Origin: Gemmobacter sp. 24YEA27
GTDB taxonomy: Bacteria > Pseudomonadota > Alphaproteobacteria > Rhodobacterales > Rhodobacteraceae
Assembly (NCBI RefSeq): GCF_030052995.1
Contig: NZ_JASJPW010000001.1
Coordinates: 2,656,001-2,720,000 of the forward strand
Length of the DNA: 64,000 nt
Direction: 5' to 3'
Positions 27,205-37,216 of the stretch are shown one piece after another. The notes under the pieces were generated by a model. It had not been told where the DNA came from, did not search any database, and worked only from the letters and a program-made list of their open reading frames with translations. The first letter of the stretch is position 1, and every line of letters starts with the position of its first letter. Both the position numbers and the translations under genes were made by a program.

Positions 27205-29049
27205 ATGTCGACCGAATCTCCCCTGCGACCGATGCGCCGCAACCCGGCTCTTATGGGGGCTCTTGCAGGCCTGGTTCTGGCGGCTTTGCTGCCGCACCCT
27301 GCAGTTGCAGAACCAAAGCATGGCATAGCTATGTATGGAGAGCCCGGGCTCCCCCCGGATTTTGTGTCACTCCCCCAGGTCAACGCCGATGCGCCCAAGG
27401 GCGGCGCGATCACCATTGCGCTTCCTGGCACCTTTGACAGCCTCAATCCTTTCATCACTTCGGGCCAGCCGGTGGTCAGCGTCTCTCCCCTGGTGACCGA
27501 GACGCTGCTGGGTCGAAATTACGACGAACGCTTCTCGCTTTACGGGCTGCTGGCCGAATCGGTTGAGACGGATGCGGCACGGACATACGCAGAATTTACC
27601 CTTCGTGAGGCGGCCCGATTCTCTGACGGATCGCCGGTGACCCCTGAAGATGTGCTCTGGTCTTTCGAGACGCTCGGGACCGATGGCGCGCCGCGTTATC
27701 ACACGGCCTGGAAAAAGATTGCCAAAGCCGAACAGACCGGCCCGCGCAAGGTGCGGTTCACCTTCACCACCGAAGACCGTGAATTACCGCTGATCCTTGG
27801 CCTGCGCCCGATCCTGAAAAAGGCCAGCTGGGACGGGCGCGATTTTACCGCGACCAGCTTTGATCCCCCGCTTGGCTCCGGCCCCTATCTTGTCGAAAAA
27901 GTCGAACGCGGCACCAGCGTCATCTATCGCCGCAATCCCGACTGGTGGGGCAAGGATCTGCCCTTCAACCGGGGTCAGTGGAACTTTGATGAGATCCGCT
28001 ATGAGTATTTCGCCAATCCCCAGGCGATTTTCGAGGCGTTCAAATCCGGCTTCATCACCAGTTTCCGCGAGACCAACCCGTCGAAATGGGCGACCGCCTA
28101 TGACTTTCCGGCGCGGCTTGCGGGCGATGTGGTGAAATCGGAAATCCCGCATCACCGGCCCTCGGGAATCGAAGGCTTCGTGTTCAATACCCGCAACCCG
28201 CTGTTTCAGGACTGGCGGGTGCGCGAGGCGCTGATCCAGGCCTTCCATTTCGAATTCGTCAATCAGGTGATCAATGGCGGTGTGCAGCCCCGGATCGAAA
28301 GCTATTTCTCGAACTCGCCACTCGGCATGATCCCCGGCACACCGGCCGTGGGGCTGGAACGCGCGTTGCTGGAGCCTTTTGCCGACAGCCTCATCCCCGG
28401 CACGCTGGAAGGGTATCGGCTGCCCTTTGCCAGTGATGAGCGCGATTACCGCCGCAAACTCAGGGGTTCGGCGCGGCTCATGGAAGAGGCCGGCTGGCTG
28501 GTCGATGACCGGGGCGTGCTGCGCGATGCCGGGGGCACGCCGTTCCGGTTTGAGATCCTTCTGAGCGTCGGCCAGGACGAGCTGATCGCGGTGGCCTCGA
28601 TCTGGGTCGAGGCGCTGAAACAGCTGGGCGTCGAGGCGCGGGTCTCGATCATCGACGCCGCCCAGATGCGCGAGCGCACCAAGGATTACAATTTCGAGGT
28701 CACCCATTACATCCGCTCGCTCTCGCTTTCGCCGGGGAATGAGCTGGTGCTCTATTGGGGTTCGGGCGGCGTCACGACCCCGGGCAGCGGCAACTGGATG
28801 GGGATGAACTCGCCCGCCGCCGACGCGATGATCGCGGCCCTGTTGCGCGCCGACAATCCGGAGGACTTTCAGGCCGCCGTCCGGGCGCTGGACCGGATCA
28901 TGACGGCCGGGCGCTATGTGATGCCGATCTGGTATTCCGACCGCGCCCGCATCGCGCATCGCAAAGAGCTGCGCTATCCGGCAAAAATCCCACTCTATGG
29001 CGACTGGAACGGGTTCCAGCCGGATACATGGTGGTATCAGGCCGATTGA
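27205..29049 (+). CDS. ABC transporter substrate-binding protein, family 5 (YejA/oligopeptide type)
   Basis: A 614-residue periplasmic binding protein. After a signal peptide (ALAGLVLAALLPHPAVA) come PKGGAITIALPGTFDSLNPF, SPVTPEDVLWSFETL, RKVRFTF, LGSGPYLVEKVERG and the C-terminal IWYSDRARIAHR blocks of the DppA/OppA/YejA group. The start ATG at 27205 fits the signal peptide; an earlier start at 27136 does not. No permease or ATPase genes follow, so it must serve a transporter encoded elsewhere. YejA-like proteins bind peptides or microcin-C-type compounds; the ligand here is unknown. Confidence 0.88.
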   Translation: MSTESPLRPMRRNPALMGALAGLVLAALLPHPAVAEPKHGIAMYGEPGLPPDFVSLPQVNADAPKGGAITIALPGTFDSLNPFITSGQPVVSVSPLVTETLLGRNYDERFSLYGLLAESVETDAARTYAEFTLREAARFSDGSPVTPEDVLWSFETLGTDGAPRYHTAWKKIAKAEQTGPRKVRFTFTTEDRELPLILGLRPILKKASWDGRDFTATSFDPPLGSGPYLVEKVERGTSVIYRRNPDWWGKDLPFNRGQWNFDEIRYEYFANPQAIFEAFKSGFITSFRETNPSKWATAYDFPARLAGDVVKSEIPHHRPSGIEGFVFNTRNPLFQDWRVREALIQAFHFEFVNQVINGGVQPRIESYFSNSPLGMIPGTPAVGLERALLEPFADSLIPGTLEGYRLPFASDERDYRRKLRGSARLMEEAGWLVDDRGVLRDAGGTPFRFEILLSVGQDELIAVASIWVEALKQLGVEARVSIIDAAQMRERTKDYNFEVTHYIRSLSLSPGNELVLYWGSGGVTTPGSGNWMGMNSPAADAMIAALLRADNPEDFQAAVRALDRIMTAGRYVMPIWYSDRARIAHRKELRYPAKIPLYGDWNGFQPDTWWYQAD

Positions 29050-29128
29050 GTGGCTATATTCTCGTGCAGAAAATCGGGTTCGGGACCGCGCAGATGGTCC
29101 GGCCTTTGGGCAGAAAGGCAGTAAGATC

Positions 29129-29245
29129 ATGAAAAAACTTCTTCTTCTTGGTGCGCTTGTCGCAGGGCTTGCAGGCTGCAACACGGTTGCGGGCGTGGGC
29201 GACGATGTCTCGGGCGGCGCGCGCACCGTGCAGGGCTGGTTCTGA
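29129..29245 (+). CDS. Entericidin-type small lipoprotein
   Basis: A 38-residue protein. The signal KKLLLLGALVAGLAGC ends in a lipobox Cys17, followed by NTVAGVGDDVSGGARTVQG, the conserved amphipathic entericidin A/B tail. In enterobacteria this is a toxin/antidote lipoprotein pair; here there is only one copy, and single copies are widespread in Rhodobacteraceae with unknown role. It lies 80 bases after the binding-protein gene. Confidence 0.8.
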   Translation: MKKLLLLGALVAGLAGCNTVAGVGDDVSGGARTVQGWF

Positions 29246-29539
29246 GGCGCTTTCGGTCAAGGCCTTCCGGCTCTGACCTGAACGCATCTGCGACGACTGC
29301 GCCCTTTGGGAGAGCGGTTTTTTGACTTTCCCGAAGCCACGGTGACCATCCCCTTCATGCGCTGTCAGACTGCGTACCGACCACAGGGCTGTGGCATGAC
29401 GTCGGGGCTGAATTCCTTGCGGGGACGCTAAGTCCCCATGCCTGTGACAACCCGCTCCCTGGCTTGTGCCGGGCCGGGCTGCGGATTATGCCGGACGCAG
29501 CCGCCCTGCCCCTGCATCCCGCGCCCGGAGGCCGTCGCA
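29246..29539. other. Intergenic region after the entericidin gene
   Basis: A terminator-like CGCCC/GGxxxGCG hairpin with T6 ends at 29323. The remainder (29324-29539) shows no frame with coding character; any promoter for the acyl-CoA synthetase gene would lie here. Confidence 0.4.
29299..29323 (+). terminator. Probable terminator of the entericidin gene
   Basis: CGC-CC, loop TTTG, GG, bulge AGA, GCG, then TTTTTT at 29318-29323. The stem is imperfect. Confidence 0.4.
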
Positions 29540-31091
29540 ATGATGGACTTTACCGACCCCAGCCGTTTCAACCTCGCCGGACATGTGCTGCGCGCCGGGC
29601 GGCGACGCCCGACAAGGTTGCGCTGGCGGTTCTGAGCCTGACGGGGGCGACTCGCTGGAGCTATGCGCGGCTGATCGCCTCGGTCCGGGGGCTTGCGGGC
29701 TGGATGCTCGATGCAGGGCTGCGGCCCGGCGACCGGCTGCTCCTGCGACTGGGGAATACGCCGGATTACCCGCTTTGCTATCTTGGTGCGATGGCGGCAG
29801 GGATCGTGCCCGTCGCGACCTCGCCCCTTCTGACCGGGCCTGAAATCACCCGCATGGCCGCGCAGGTCAGCCCGAAAGCGGTGATCGCCGGTGAAGGCAT
29901 CGCCTGCCCCGAGGGCTGCGCCGCCTGACCCCGCGGCCCGCGCCCGAGACCCTGCCCCCCGCCGACTGGCATCACGGCCCGGCCGGGCGCGAGGCTTATA
30001 TCGTTTTCACCTCCGGCACCTCAGGCACGCCGCTGGCGGTGCGGCACGCCCATCGCGCCATTCTCGGCCGCCAGCCGATGCATGACGGCTGGGAGGGACT
30101 TCAGCAAGAGGACCGGCTTTTGCATTCGGGCGCTTTCAACTGGACCTATACGATGGGAACCGGTCTGATGGACCCTTGGACGGTCGGGGCGACCGCGCTG
30201 ATTGCCGCGCCCGATATCGCGCCGGAACAGCTCGCCCTGGTGCTCAGACGCCATGATGCGACGATCTTCGCCTCGGTGCCCGCGATCTTCCGCCGTCTGC
30301 TGCGGGGGCCGCTGCCCGCGCTCCCGCGCCTGCGCCACGCGCTTTGCGCCGGTGAGGCACTGCCCCCCGCTTTGCGCAGCGACTGGCAGGCGAAGACCGG
30401 AACCGACATCCATGAAGCCCTCGGGATGAGCGAGATCTCGACCTTTCTCTCCGGGAGCCCCGCCCGCCCCGCCCCCCCGGGAAGCTGCGGCTTTCCCCAG
30501 CCCGGCCGCCGCATCGCGGTGCTTGATGAGGCCGGCCAGCAGGTCGCCCCGGGCGAAACCGGCCATCTGGCCATAGCAACCGATGATCCGGGGCTCATGC
30601 TGTCTTATGAGGGATCCGCTGCCCCCTCGGGACCCTGGTTCACCACCGGCGATCTTGTCGCAACCGACGCGGGCGGCGCCTTCCATTACCAGGGCCGCGC
30701 TGACGAGATGATGAATGCGGGCGGCATCCGCGTCAGCCCGCGCGAAGTCGAAATCGCATTGGCAGGCCTCCCCGGGATCACCGAACTGGCCGTGGCTGAA
30801 ATCGAGCCGCCAGGCGCCACCCCGGACAGCGGCACCCGCATCATTGCGTGTTTTTACGCAGGCGAGGCTGTGTCTGATCGCACCGCAAATGGCTTTGCAG
30901 CTGCGCGCCTCGCGCGCTATAAGTGCCCGCGCGCCTGGATACCGCTCTCAACCCTCGGGCTGACGGAATTGCCGCGTGGTCCGACCGGCAAAGTGCTCCG
31001 CCGCCGTCTCGTGGCCTTGTATATGGAGACGGGTTGTCATCCCCCCCGAGCCGGAAAGCCTCACAATGACCATCGACGCAACCCGGCCTGA
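29540..31091 (+). pseudogene. Acyl-CoA synthetase / AMP-dependent ligase with two frameshifts
   Basis: Class I adenylate-forming enzyme. MMDFTDPSRFNLAGHVLR begins at 29540 and loses frame near 29597-29604. The next frame holds TPDKVALAV and ASVRGLAGWMLDAGLRPGD up to a false stop at 29926. The third frame holds the P-loop YIVFTSGTSGTPLAV, GMSEISTF, the hinge GDLVATDAGG, and the catalytic Lys in PTGKVLRRRL. Both shifts equal loss of one base; restored length is about 517 residues, normal for the family. The acid substrate is not predictable. The 3' end overlaps the DsbA-like gene. It may be intact in the living genome. Confidence 0.8.
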
Positions 31092-31719
31092 CGTCAGGCT
31101 GGACATCTTTATCGACCCCGTCTGCCCCTGGTGCCATATCGGGATGCAGAACCTCGAACGTGCGCTTGCCGCCGCGCCAGGGCATCCGTTCCGCCTGCAA
31201 TGGCATCCGTTCCGGCTGAATCCCGACATCCCCGCCGAAGGTGTCGACAAGCGCAGCTATCTCGCCGCCCGCTTCGGGGGCGAGGAGAAAGTCAGTGAGG
31301 TCAATGAACGTCTGCGCCAGGTGGCCCGTGACGCCGGCGGCGAAATCGACCCTGACCGTCCGTCCCGCATTCCCAATACGCTTGACGCGCATCGGCTGAT
31401 CGACTGGGCCGGGATCGAAGGCGTGCAGCATGAGGTTGTCACCCTCATCCTCCAGGCCTATTGGGACGAGGGCCGTGACATCGGGGATGCCGAAGTGCTG
31501 GCCGATATCGCCGCCAGTGCCGGCATGAACCGCGAGGCGACGCTGCGGCTTTTGCAGTCGGATGCCGATAAATCAGAGCTGATTGCCCGAGAGACCGAGG
31601 CCCGCCGCAAAGGTGTGAACGCGGTGCCCACCTTCCTCGTCGCACAGCAATATGTCGTAAACGGAGCACAACCCCCTGAATTCTGGGGGAATGTGATCCA
31701 GGAAATAACAAAGACCTGA
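31066..31719 (+). CDS. DsbA-family (FrnE-like) oxidoreductase
   Basis: A 217-residue thioredoxin-fold protein with an inserted helical domain. Active site CPWC near residue 20 in IDPVCPWCHIG; the cis-Pro region is VNAVPTFLVAQQYVVNGAQ near 185. There is no signal peptide, so it acts in the cytoplasm as in FrnE/2-hydroxychromene isomerase relatives. The ATG at 31066 lies inside the 3' end of the ligase gene. The next gene starts three bases after its stop. Confidence 0.9.
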   Translation: MTIDATRPDVRLDIFIDPVCPWCHIGMQNLERALAAAPGHPFRLQWHPFRLNPDIPAEGVDKRSYLAARFGGEEKVSEVNERLRQVARDAGGEIDPDRPSRIPNTLDAHRLIDWAGIEGVQHEVVTLILQAYWDEGRDIGDAEVLADIAASAGMNREATLRLLQSDADKSELIARETEARRKGVNAVPTFLVAQQYVVNGAQPPEFWGNVIQEITKT

Positions 31720-31722
31720 AAT

Positions 31723-32955
31723 ATGAAAACTCCGAACAGCCCGCATGCGCCGGGCCCCAATCACGCGAAACCGGCGCTGAGCCAGCCCGAATTCATCGCG
31801 CTGATTGCCATGCTTTTCGCGACCATCGCGCTTTCCATCGACGCGATGCTGCCCGCGATCACCGATATCGGCAAACTCCTTTCCCCTGAGGCGCCCAATC
31901 GCGCCATGCTGATCATCGGCGCCTTCTTCCTCGGAATGGGGCTCGGCACCTTTGTCTCCGGCCCCCTCTCTGATGCCTGGGGCCGCAAACCGGTGATGAT
32001 GATCGGCGGCGCGGTCTATTGCGTGGCCTCGCTGGTCTGCTACTTCGCAGGTTCACTCGAAATGCTGATCGTGGCCCGCGTGGTTCAGGGCATCGGCGCC
32101 GCGGGCCCGCGCACGGTCTCACTTGCTATGGTGCGCGACATGTATAGCGGCCGCGAAATGGCCCGGATCATGTCCTTTGCGATGATGATCTTCATGGTCG
32201 CCCCGGCCATTGCCCCGCTGATGGGTCAGGCGGTGATCCATCTTGCCGACTGGCACGCAATCTTCCTTGTCTTCGTGGTTTTTTCGCTGACCAGCCTCGT
32301 CTGGCTTGGCCTGCGCCAGCCCGAGACCCTGCCGAAAGCGGACCGTATCCCGCTGAACATTCCGCGCCTTATCGCCTCGGCAAAGGACATGTTCTCGCAT
32401 CGCATCGTGATCGTGACGATCCTGATCCAGGCGCTGGTGATGGCAGTGCTGATTTCGCTGCTTTCCTCGATCTCGCCGGTGTTCGAGCAGCATTTCACCC
32501 GGGGCGACGAGTTCCCGCTCTGGTTCGCGCTGGCCGCAATCTTCTCGGCAGCCGGATCGCTGGCCAATGCGCGGCTCGTGATGACGGTGGGCATGCGCCG
32601 CGTCGTTACACTCACCTTCCTGGCGGTGCTGGTGATCTCTGCGCTGGTGCTGGCATCGCTTCTCTGGCTCGCCCTGCCGCCGACAGCGGAATTTGCCCTT
32701 TTCATGATCTGGATCATCAGCCTCTTTTGCATGATGAGCCTGACCATGGGCAATCTCAACGCCCTTGCGATGGAGCCGGTGGGCCATATCGCAGGCTTCG
32801 CCGCCTCGATCATGGCGGGGGTCTCGACCGTCCTGTCGGTGGTCATCTCGCTGCCGGTCACCCAGAGCTTTTCCGGCAGCCATCTGCCGCTGGTGGCGGG
32901 TTCGGTGGTTTTCCTCGGCCTCGCGCTGGCTCTGATGCGGCTGGCGAAACGCTGA
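31723..32955 (+). CDS. MFS multidrug exporter (Bcr/CflA family)
   Basis: A 410-residue 12-helix transporter. The drug:H+ antiporter motif A appears as SGPLSDAWGRKPVMM near residue 78, and motif C as a Gly/Pro-rich helix 5 (FAMMIFMVAPAIAPLMGQA). Bcr/CflA proteins export bicyclomycin, chloramphenicol or cysteine; the substrate here is unknown. It is probably co-transcribed with the upstream DsbA-like gene. It ends 75 bases before mfd's end, sharing a two-way terminator. Confidence 0.9.
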   Translation: MKTPNSPHAPGPNHAKPALSQPEFIALIAMLFATIALSIDAMLPAITDIGKLLSPEAPNRAMLIIGAFFLGMGLGTFVSGPLSDAWGRKPVMMIGGAVYCVASLVCYFAGSLEMLIVARVVQGIGAAGPRTVSLAMVRDMYSGREMARIMSFAMMIFMVAPAIAPLMGQAVIHLADWHAIFLVFVVFSLTSLVWLGLRQPETLPKADRIPLNIPRLIASAKDMFSHRIVIVTILIQALVMAVLISLLSSISPVFEQHFTRGDEFPLWFALAAIFSAAGSLANARLVMTVGMRRVVTLTFLAVLVISALVLASLLWLALPPTAEFALFMIWIISLFCMMSLTMGNLNALAMEPVGHIAGFAASIMAGVSTVLSVVISLPVTQSFSGSHLPLVAGSVVFLGLALALMRLAKR

Positions 32956-33017
32956 TCCTGTGCAGGGGTCAGGCATTTCCACCCGGTCAAATACTTCCAC
33001 CGGAAATACGTAAATCG

Positions 33018-33048
33018 AAAGGCGCGCGGTTACTTACCGCGCGCCTTT
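33018..33048. terminator. Bidirectional terminator between the MFS gene and mfd
   Basis: A perfect 13-bp stem, AAAGGCGCGCGGT / ACCGCGCGCCTTT, with a 5-base loop, A-rich on the left and T-rich on the right, so it works in both directions. It overlaps the mfd stop codon. Confidence 0.8.
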
Positions 33049-36000
33049 TCTGCTAGATCACGGGCAATGGCGAAAGCCCCCCGGATCCGCTCGGCCTCGG
33101 TCTTCATCTCGCCCAGCAGCACGATCTTATTGCCCTGCACTTTCGCAGCCGGCCCCTGGGCTTTCAGGAAATCCACCAGCCCCGCCGGATTGGCAAATCG
33201 GTCATTCTGGAAGGTCAGCGTCGCGCCTTTTGGCCCGGCATCCAGCCGGTTTATCCCCGCCTTTTTCGCCATCGCCTTGATGCGCACGATCAGCATCAGC
33301 GTATTGACCTCTTTCGGGATCGCGCCAAACCGGTCGATCAGCTCGGCGGCAAAGCCCTCCAGTTCGACCTTGGAACTCAGCCCCGACAGCCGGCGATACA
33401 GCCCCAGCCGGATATCGAGATCGGGAATATACGTCTCCGGGATCATCACCGGCACATTGAGGTTCAGCTGCGGTGACCAGTCATCCGAGACATCCGCCAG
33501 CCCGTCGATCTCGCCCGATTTCAGCTTGGCAATCGTCTCTTCCAGCATATGCTGGTAAAGTTCATAGCCCACCTCGCGGATATGGCCCGACTGTTCCTCG
33601 CCAAGCAGATTGCCGGCCCCGCGCAGATCGAGATCGTGGCTGGCCAGATTGAACCCTGCGCCAAGGCTGTCAAAACTCGCCAGCAATTTCAGGCGCTTTT
33701 GCGCCTGCGGTGTCAGGATCATCCGGGGCCGCGTTGTGAGGTAACAATAGGCACGGGTCTTGGACCTGCCCACCCGTCCCCGGATCTGATACAGCTGGCT
33801 TAGCCCGAACATATCGGCGCGGTGCACGATCATCGTATTCGCGGTCGGGATATCCAGACCGGATTCGACGATGGTCGTCGCCACCAGCACATCGAACCGC
33901 CCGTCATAGAACTGGTTCATCCGCTCATCGAGATCGCCCGCCGCCAGCTGGCCATGCGCGATGACATAAGACACTTCCGGCACATGTGCCTTGAGGAATT
34001 CCTCTATCTCGGGAATGTCGGAAACACGCGGCACCACGAAGAACGATTGCCCGCCGCGATAGCGTTCGCGCAGCAGTGCCTCGCGCAGCGTCACCGTGTC
34101 GAATTCAGAGACATAGGTGCGGATCGCCAGGCGGTCCACCGGCGGCGTTGCGATGATCGACAGATCGCGCACGCCCGTCAGCGACAGTTGCAGCGTGCGC
34201 GGGATCGGCGTCGCCGTCAGCGTCAGCACATGCACCTCGGAGCGCATCTCTTTCAGGCGTTCCTTATGCGACACGCCGAAATGCTGTTCTTCGTCGATGA
34301 TCAAGAGGCCAAGGTTCTTCAGCGACACGCCCTTGGCCAGCAGCGCATGGGTGCCGACGACGATATCGACGCCGCCCTCGGCGAGGCCCTTCCTGGTCTC
34401 TGCCGCCTCTTTCGCGCCGACAAAGCGCGACAGGGGCCGCACATTCAGCGGAAAGCCCCGGAACCGTTCAGCAAAACTGCGGTAATGCTGGCGCGCGAGC
34501 AAAGTGGTCGGGCAGATCACGGCGACCTGCATCCCCGCCATCGCCGCCACAAAGGCCGCGCGCATCGCAACCTCGGTCTTGCCAAAGCCCACATCGCCGA
34601 CGATCAGCCGGTCCATGGGCGAGCCCTTTTCCAGATCCGCCACCACATCGGCAATCGCCGAAAGCTGGTCATCGGTCTCGGGCCAGGGGAAGCGGGCGGC
34701 AAAGGCCTCCCATGCCGAATGCGGCGCCTCAAGAATCGGGGCCGAACGCAGCATCCGCTCTGCCGCGACCCGCATCAGCTTGTCGGCGATCTCACGGATG
34801 CGTTCCTTGAGTTTCGCCTTCTTCGCCTGCCATGCGCCGCCGCCAAGCCGGTCCAGAAGCCCCTCTTCATGGCCATAACGCGACAGAAGCTCGATGTTCT
34901 CGACCGGCAGGTAGAGTTTCGCCTCTTCGGCATATTCGATCATCACCATCGCATGGGGGGCCCCAAGCGCGGTGATGGTCTCGATCCCCAGATAGCGCCC
35001 GACGCCATGTTCCACATGCACGACCAGATCGCCCACGGAAAGACTGTCGACCTCGCGCAGGAAATTCTCGGCCTTGCGCTTGCGCGCCGGTTTGCCGACC
35101 AGCCGGTCGCCCAGCACATCCTGTTCCGAGATGACGGCAAGGCCTTTGGCGGTGAACCCCGCCTCCAATGCCCAGATCATCTGCGACACATGGCCGCCCA
35201 CTTTTCCCTGGCCCTTTGCCGGCAGCTGATCCAGATCGCGCAGATCGCGGATCGTTTCGGTCGCGATCTTCTGATCCGACAAAAGCCCCCGCAGACGCTC
35301 CATCGCGCCTTCGGACCAGGAAGCCAGCACGACATGACGATCCGCGCGCAAAGCGCGGATGTGATCGGCCAGGGCCTCGAAGAGATTGATGCTTTCCTGC
35401 TGGCGTTCGGGGGCGAAAGACCGCCCCGCGCGCGCGCCCGCATCCAGCACGCCCGGCCCCGGGCTTTGCGCCAGAGGCGACAGCCGGATCTCGCGCCGGT
35501 CGGCCAGGGCCGCCTTCCAGCCGGCCTCGTCGAGATAGAGCCCCTGCGGCTGCACCGGCTTATAGGGGCTGTCCATCTTTGCCCGGGCCGCCATCGCGTC
35601 ATTGCGGGCGTCATAAGCATCCTCGACCGCCTCCCAGCGGGCGAGCTGCATCGGGACCACCTGGTCATCCAGCATCACGGTGGCATCGGGAAGGTAGTCG
35701 AACACCGTCTCCAGCCGCTCATGGAAAAAGGGCAGCCAATGCTCCATCCCCTGATGTTTGCGCCCCGCGCTGACCGCTTCGTAAAGCGGATCATCCGAGC
35801 CTCCGGCGCCGAATTCCACCCGGTAATTCTGCCGGAACCGGCTGATCGCAGCCTCGTCAAGTATCACCTCGGACATCGGCGAGAATTCAACCGATTTCAG
35901 CTTTTCCGTGGTGCGCTGACTTGTCGCGTCAAACCGGCGGATGCCGTCAAGCTGATCACCGAAGAAATCCAGCCGCACCGGCCCGCCAACCCCGGGCGGC

Positions 36001-36491
36001 CAGATATCGACGATACCGCCCCTGAGCGCGTAATCCCCGGTTTCGGACACGGTCGAGACCGGCGTGAACCCCATCCGGGCCAGAAAATCCCTGAGCCGCT
36101 TTTCATCGACCCGGTCGCCAAGCCTCGCCTGGAACGAAGACGCCCGGACCACATCGCGTGCCGGAATCCGCTGCGTGGCGGCATTCAGTGTGGTGATCAG
36201 GACAAAGGCGCCCGCCATGCCATCGGCCAGCGCCGCCAGCACCGACATGCGGCGCGCGGATGTCTCGGGATTGGGCGAGACCCGGTCATAGGGCAGACAA
36301 TCCCAGGCCGGGAAGCTCAGGACCGGCACGCCCGGCGCGAAAGCCGCGAGCGCCACCCGCATCGCTTCAGCCCGCTTGTCATCGCGTGCAACAAAAATCA
36401 CCGGCGCCCCGCGCTCCAGCTCACGCGCAAGCAGGTGCCCGTCATAGCCCTCGGGGGCGCCTCCGAGAATGATCGGCAGACGTGTGGTCAT
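33030..36491 (-). CDS. mfd: Transcription-repair coupling factor
   Basis: A 1153-residue translocase that removes stalled RNA polymerase and recruits UvrA. The N-terminal UvrB-like module is followed by the RNAP-interacting domain LSVGDLVVHVEHGVGRYLG near 495, helicase Walker A GDVGFGKTEVA near 640, DEEQ in LLIIDEEQHFG near 745, and C-terminal helicase motifs GRVGRS and LLGEEQSGHIREVG. Full length with no break. It works with UvrA encoded at 19.6-22.5 kb, but the two are not co-transcribed. Confidence 0.96.
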   Translation of the reverse strand: MTTRLPIILGGAPEGYDGHLLARELERGAPVIFVARDDKRAEAMRVALAAFAPGVPVLSFPAWDCLPYDRVSPNPETSARRMSVLAALADGMAGAFVLITTLNAATQRIPARDVVRASSFQARLGDRVDEKRLRDFLARMGFTPVSTVSETGDYALRGGIVDIWPPGVGGPVRLDFFGDQLDGIRRFDATSQRTTEKLKSVEFSPMSEVILDEAAISRFRQNYRVEFGAGGSDDPLYEAVSAGRKHQGMEHWLPFFHERLETVFDYLPDATVMLDDQVVPMQLARWEAVEDAYDARNDAMAARAKMDSPYKPVQPQGLYLDEAGWKAALADRREIRLSPLAQSPGPGVLDAGARAGRSFAPERQQESINLFEALADHIRALRADRHVVLASWSEGAMERLRGLLSDQKIATETIRDLRDLDQLPAKGQGKVGGHVSQMIWALEAGFTAKGLAVISEQDVLGDRLVGKPARKRKAENFLREVDSLSVGDLVVHVEHGVGRYLGIETITALGAPHAMVMIEYAEEAKLYLPVENIELLSRYGHEEGLLDRLGGGAWQAKKAKLKERIREIADKLMRVAAERMLRSAPILEAPHSAWEAFAARFPWPETDDQLSAIADVVADLEKGSPMDRLIVGDVGFGKTEVAMRAAFVAAMAGMQVAVICPTTLLARQHYRSFAERFRGFPLNVRPLSRFVGAKEAAETRKGLAEGGVDIVVGTHALLAKGVSLKNLGLLIIDEEQHFGVSHKERLKEMRSEVHVLTLTATPIPRTLQLSLTGVRDLSIIATPPVDRLAIRTYVSEFDTVTLREALLRERYRGGQSFFVVPRVSDIPEIEEFLKAHVPEVSYVIAHGQLAAGDLDERMNQFYDGRFDVLVATTIVESGLDIPTANTMIVHRADMFGLSQLYQIRGRVGRSKTRAYCYLTTRPRMILTPQAQKRLKLLASFDSLGAGFNLASHDLDLRGAGNLLGEEQSGHIREVGYELYQHMLEETIAKLKSGEIDGLADVSDDWSPQLNLNVPVMIPETYIPDLDIRLGLYRRLSGLSSKVELEGFAAELIDRFGAIPKEVNTLMLIVRIKAMAKKAGINRLDAGPKGATLTFQNDRFANPAGLVDFLKAQGPAAKVQGNKIVLLGEMKTEAERIRGAFAIARDLAEKARGK

Positions 36492-36517
36492 GGCAGGTCA
36501 GATAAGCTCATCAGAAG

Positions 36518-37042
36518 TCAGTGGAAAACGGTATAGGACAGATTGCGCCACATGCCGAACAGCGAGGTGATGAAGATCGCGAACATCCCCAGAACCTGCA
36601 CCAGGCGGCGCAGGATCATCAGGCGGCGGTTGAGCGCCTCGCCGATATTCTCGCCTGCCTCGATCCTGAGCGCGGTCCAGAGCGACAGCCACCCCACCGG
36701 CACCAGCCAGACCGTCAGCAAGAACAGCGCCTGGGCGAATTCAAGCCAGTACCAGAAGGCCAGCATCGCAAGCGTGGTGAAAAAGAAAGCCACGCCGAAG
36801 AACAATGGAACAGCAGCGGTACGGGTGACATTCAGCATCCGTCGGCTGTTGATCGCGACCATGGCCTCGACATCCAGCTGCGCCTGGCCGCCGATACGGC
36901 GCCCGCGCGTGATCAGATCATAGGGCACGCCCAGAACCCAGTGACTGGCCGAAGACCACAGCACCGCCAGGACAATCCAGTACCACAGGTTAGAGAAGGA
37001 TCGCAGATCGATCACTTCAGAGAGAATGCCGTAAAGCTCCAA
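36518..37042 (-). CDS. Conserved integral membrane protein of unknown function
   Basis: A 174-residue protein with about four helices (YWIVLAVLWSSASHWVLG, AVPLFFGVAFFFTTLAMLAF, WLEFAQALFLLTVWLVPV, LVQVLGMFAIFITSLFG). The start is set at TTG 37042 because AAGGA lies ten bases upstream and the reading begins ELYGILSEVIDLRS; a GTG at 37015 is the alternative. It lies 26 bases upstream of mfd on the same strand and is divergent from hemB. I do not recognise a function. Confidence 0.65.
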   Translation of the reverse strand: MELYGILSEVIDLRSFSNLWYWIVLAVLWSSASHWVLGVPYDLITRGRRIGGQAQLDVEAMVAINSRRMLNVTRTAAVPLFFGVAFFFTTLAMLAFWYWLEFAQALFLLTVWLVPVGWLSLWTALRIEAGENIGEALNRRLMILRRLVQVLGMFAIFITSLFGMWRNLSYTVFH

Positions 37043-37216
37043 GCGCGAAGAATCCTTCGTCTGTCCGATGCCGATCCCGACGGGTCTCGCTTGAAGACCC
37101 GCCCCATTCCATGGCAGGCAAGGGCACGGGCCGCAAGCCCCCAGGACAAGAGACACAAAGCAAGGCAGCCTGTCCGGCATGATCTGTGACCGTGCCGCCA
37201 TCCTGCAGGATCCGAT

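Noticed and set aside
33822..36536. A 904-codon plus-strand open frame
   Set aside because: Fully antisense to mfd, which is complete with all helicase motifs; composition (His, Arg, Gln-rich) is that of a shadow.
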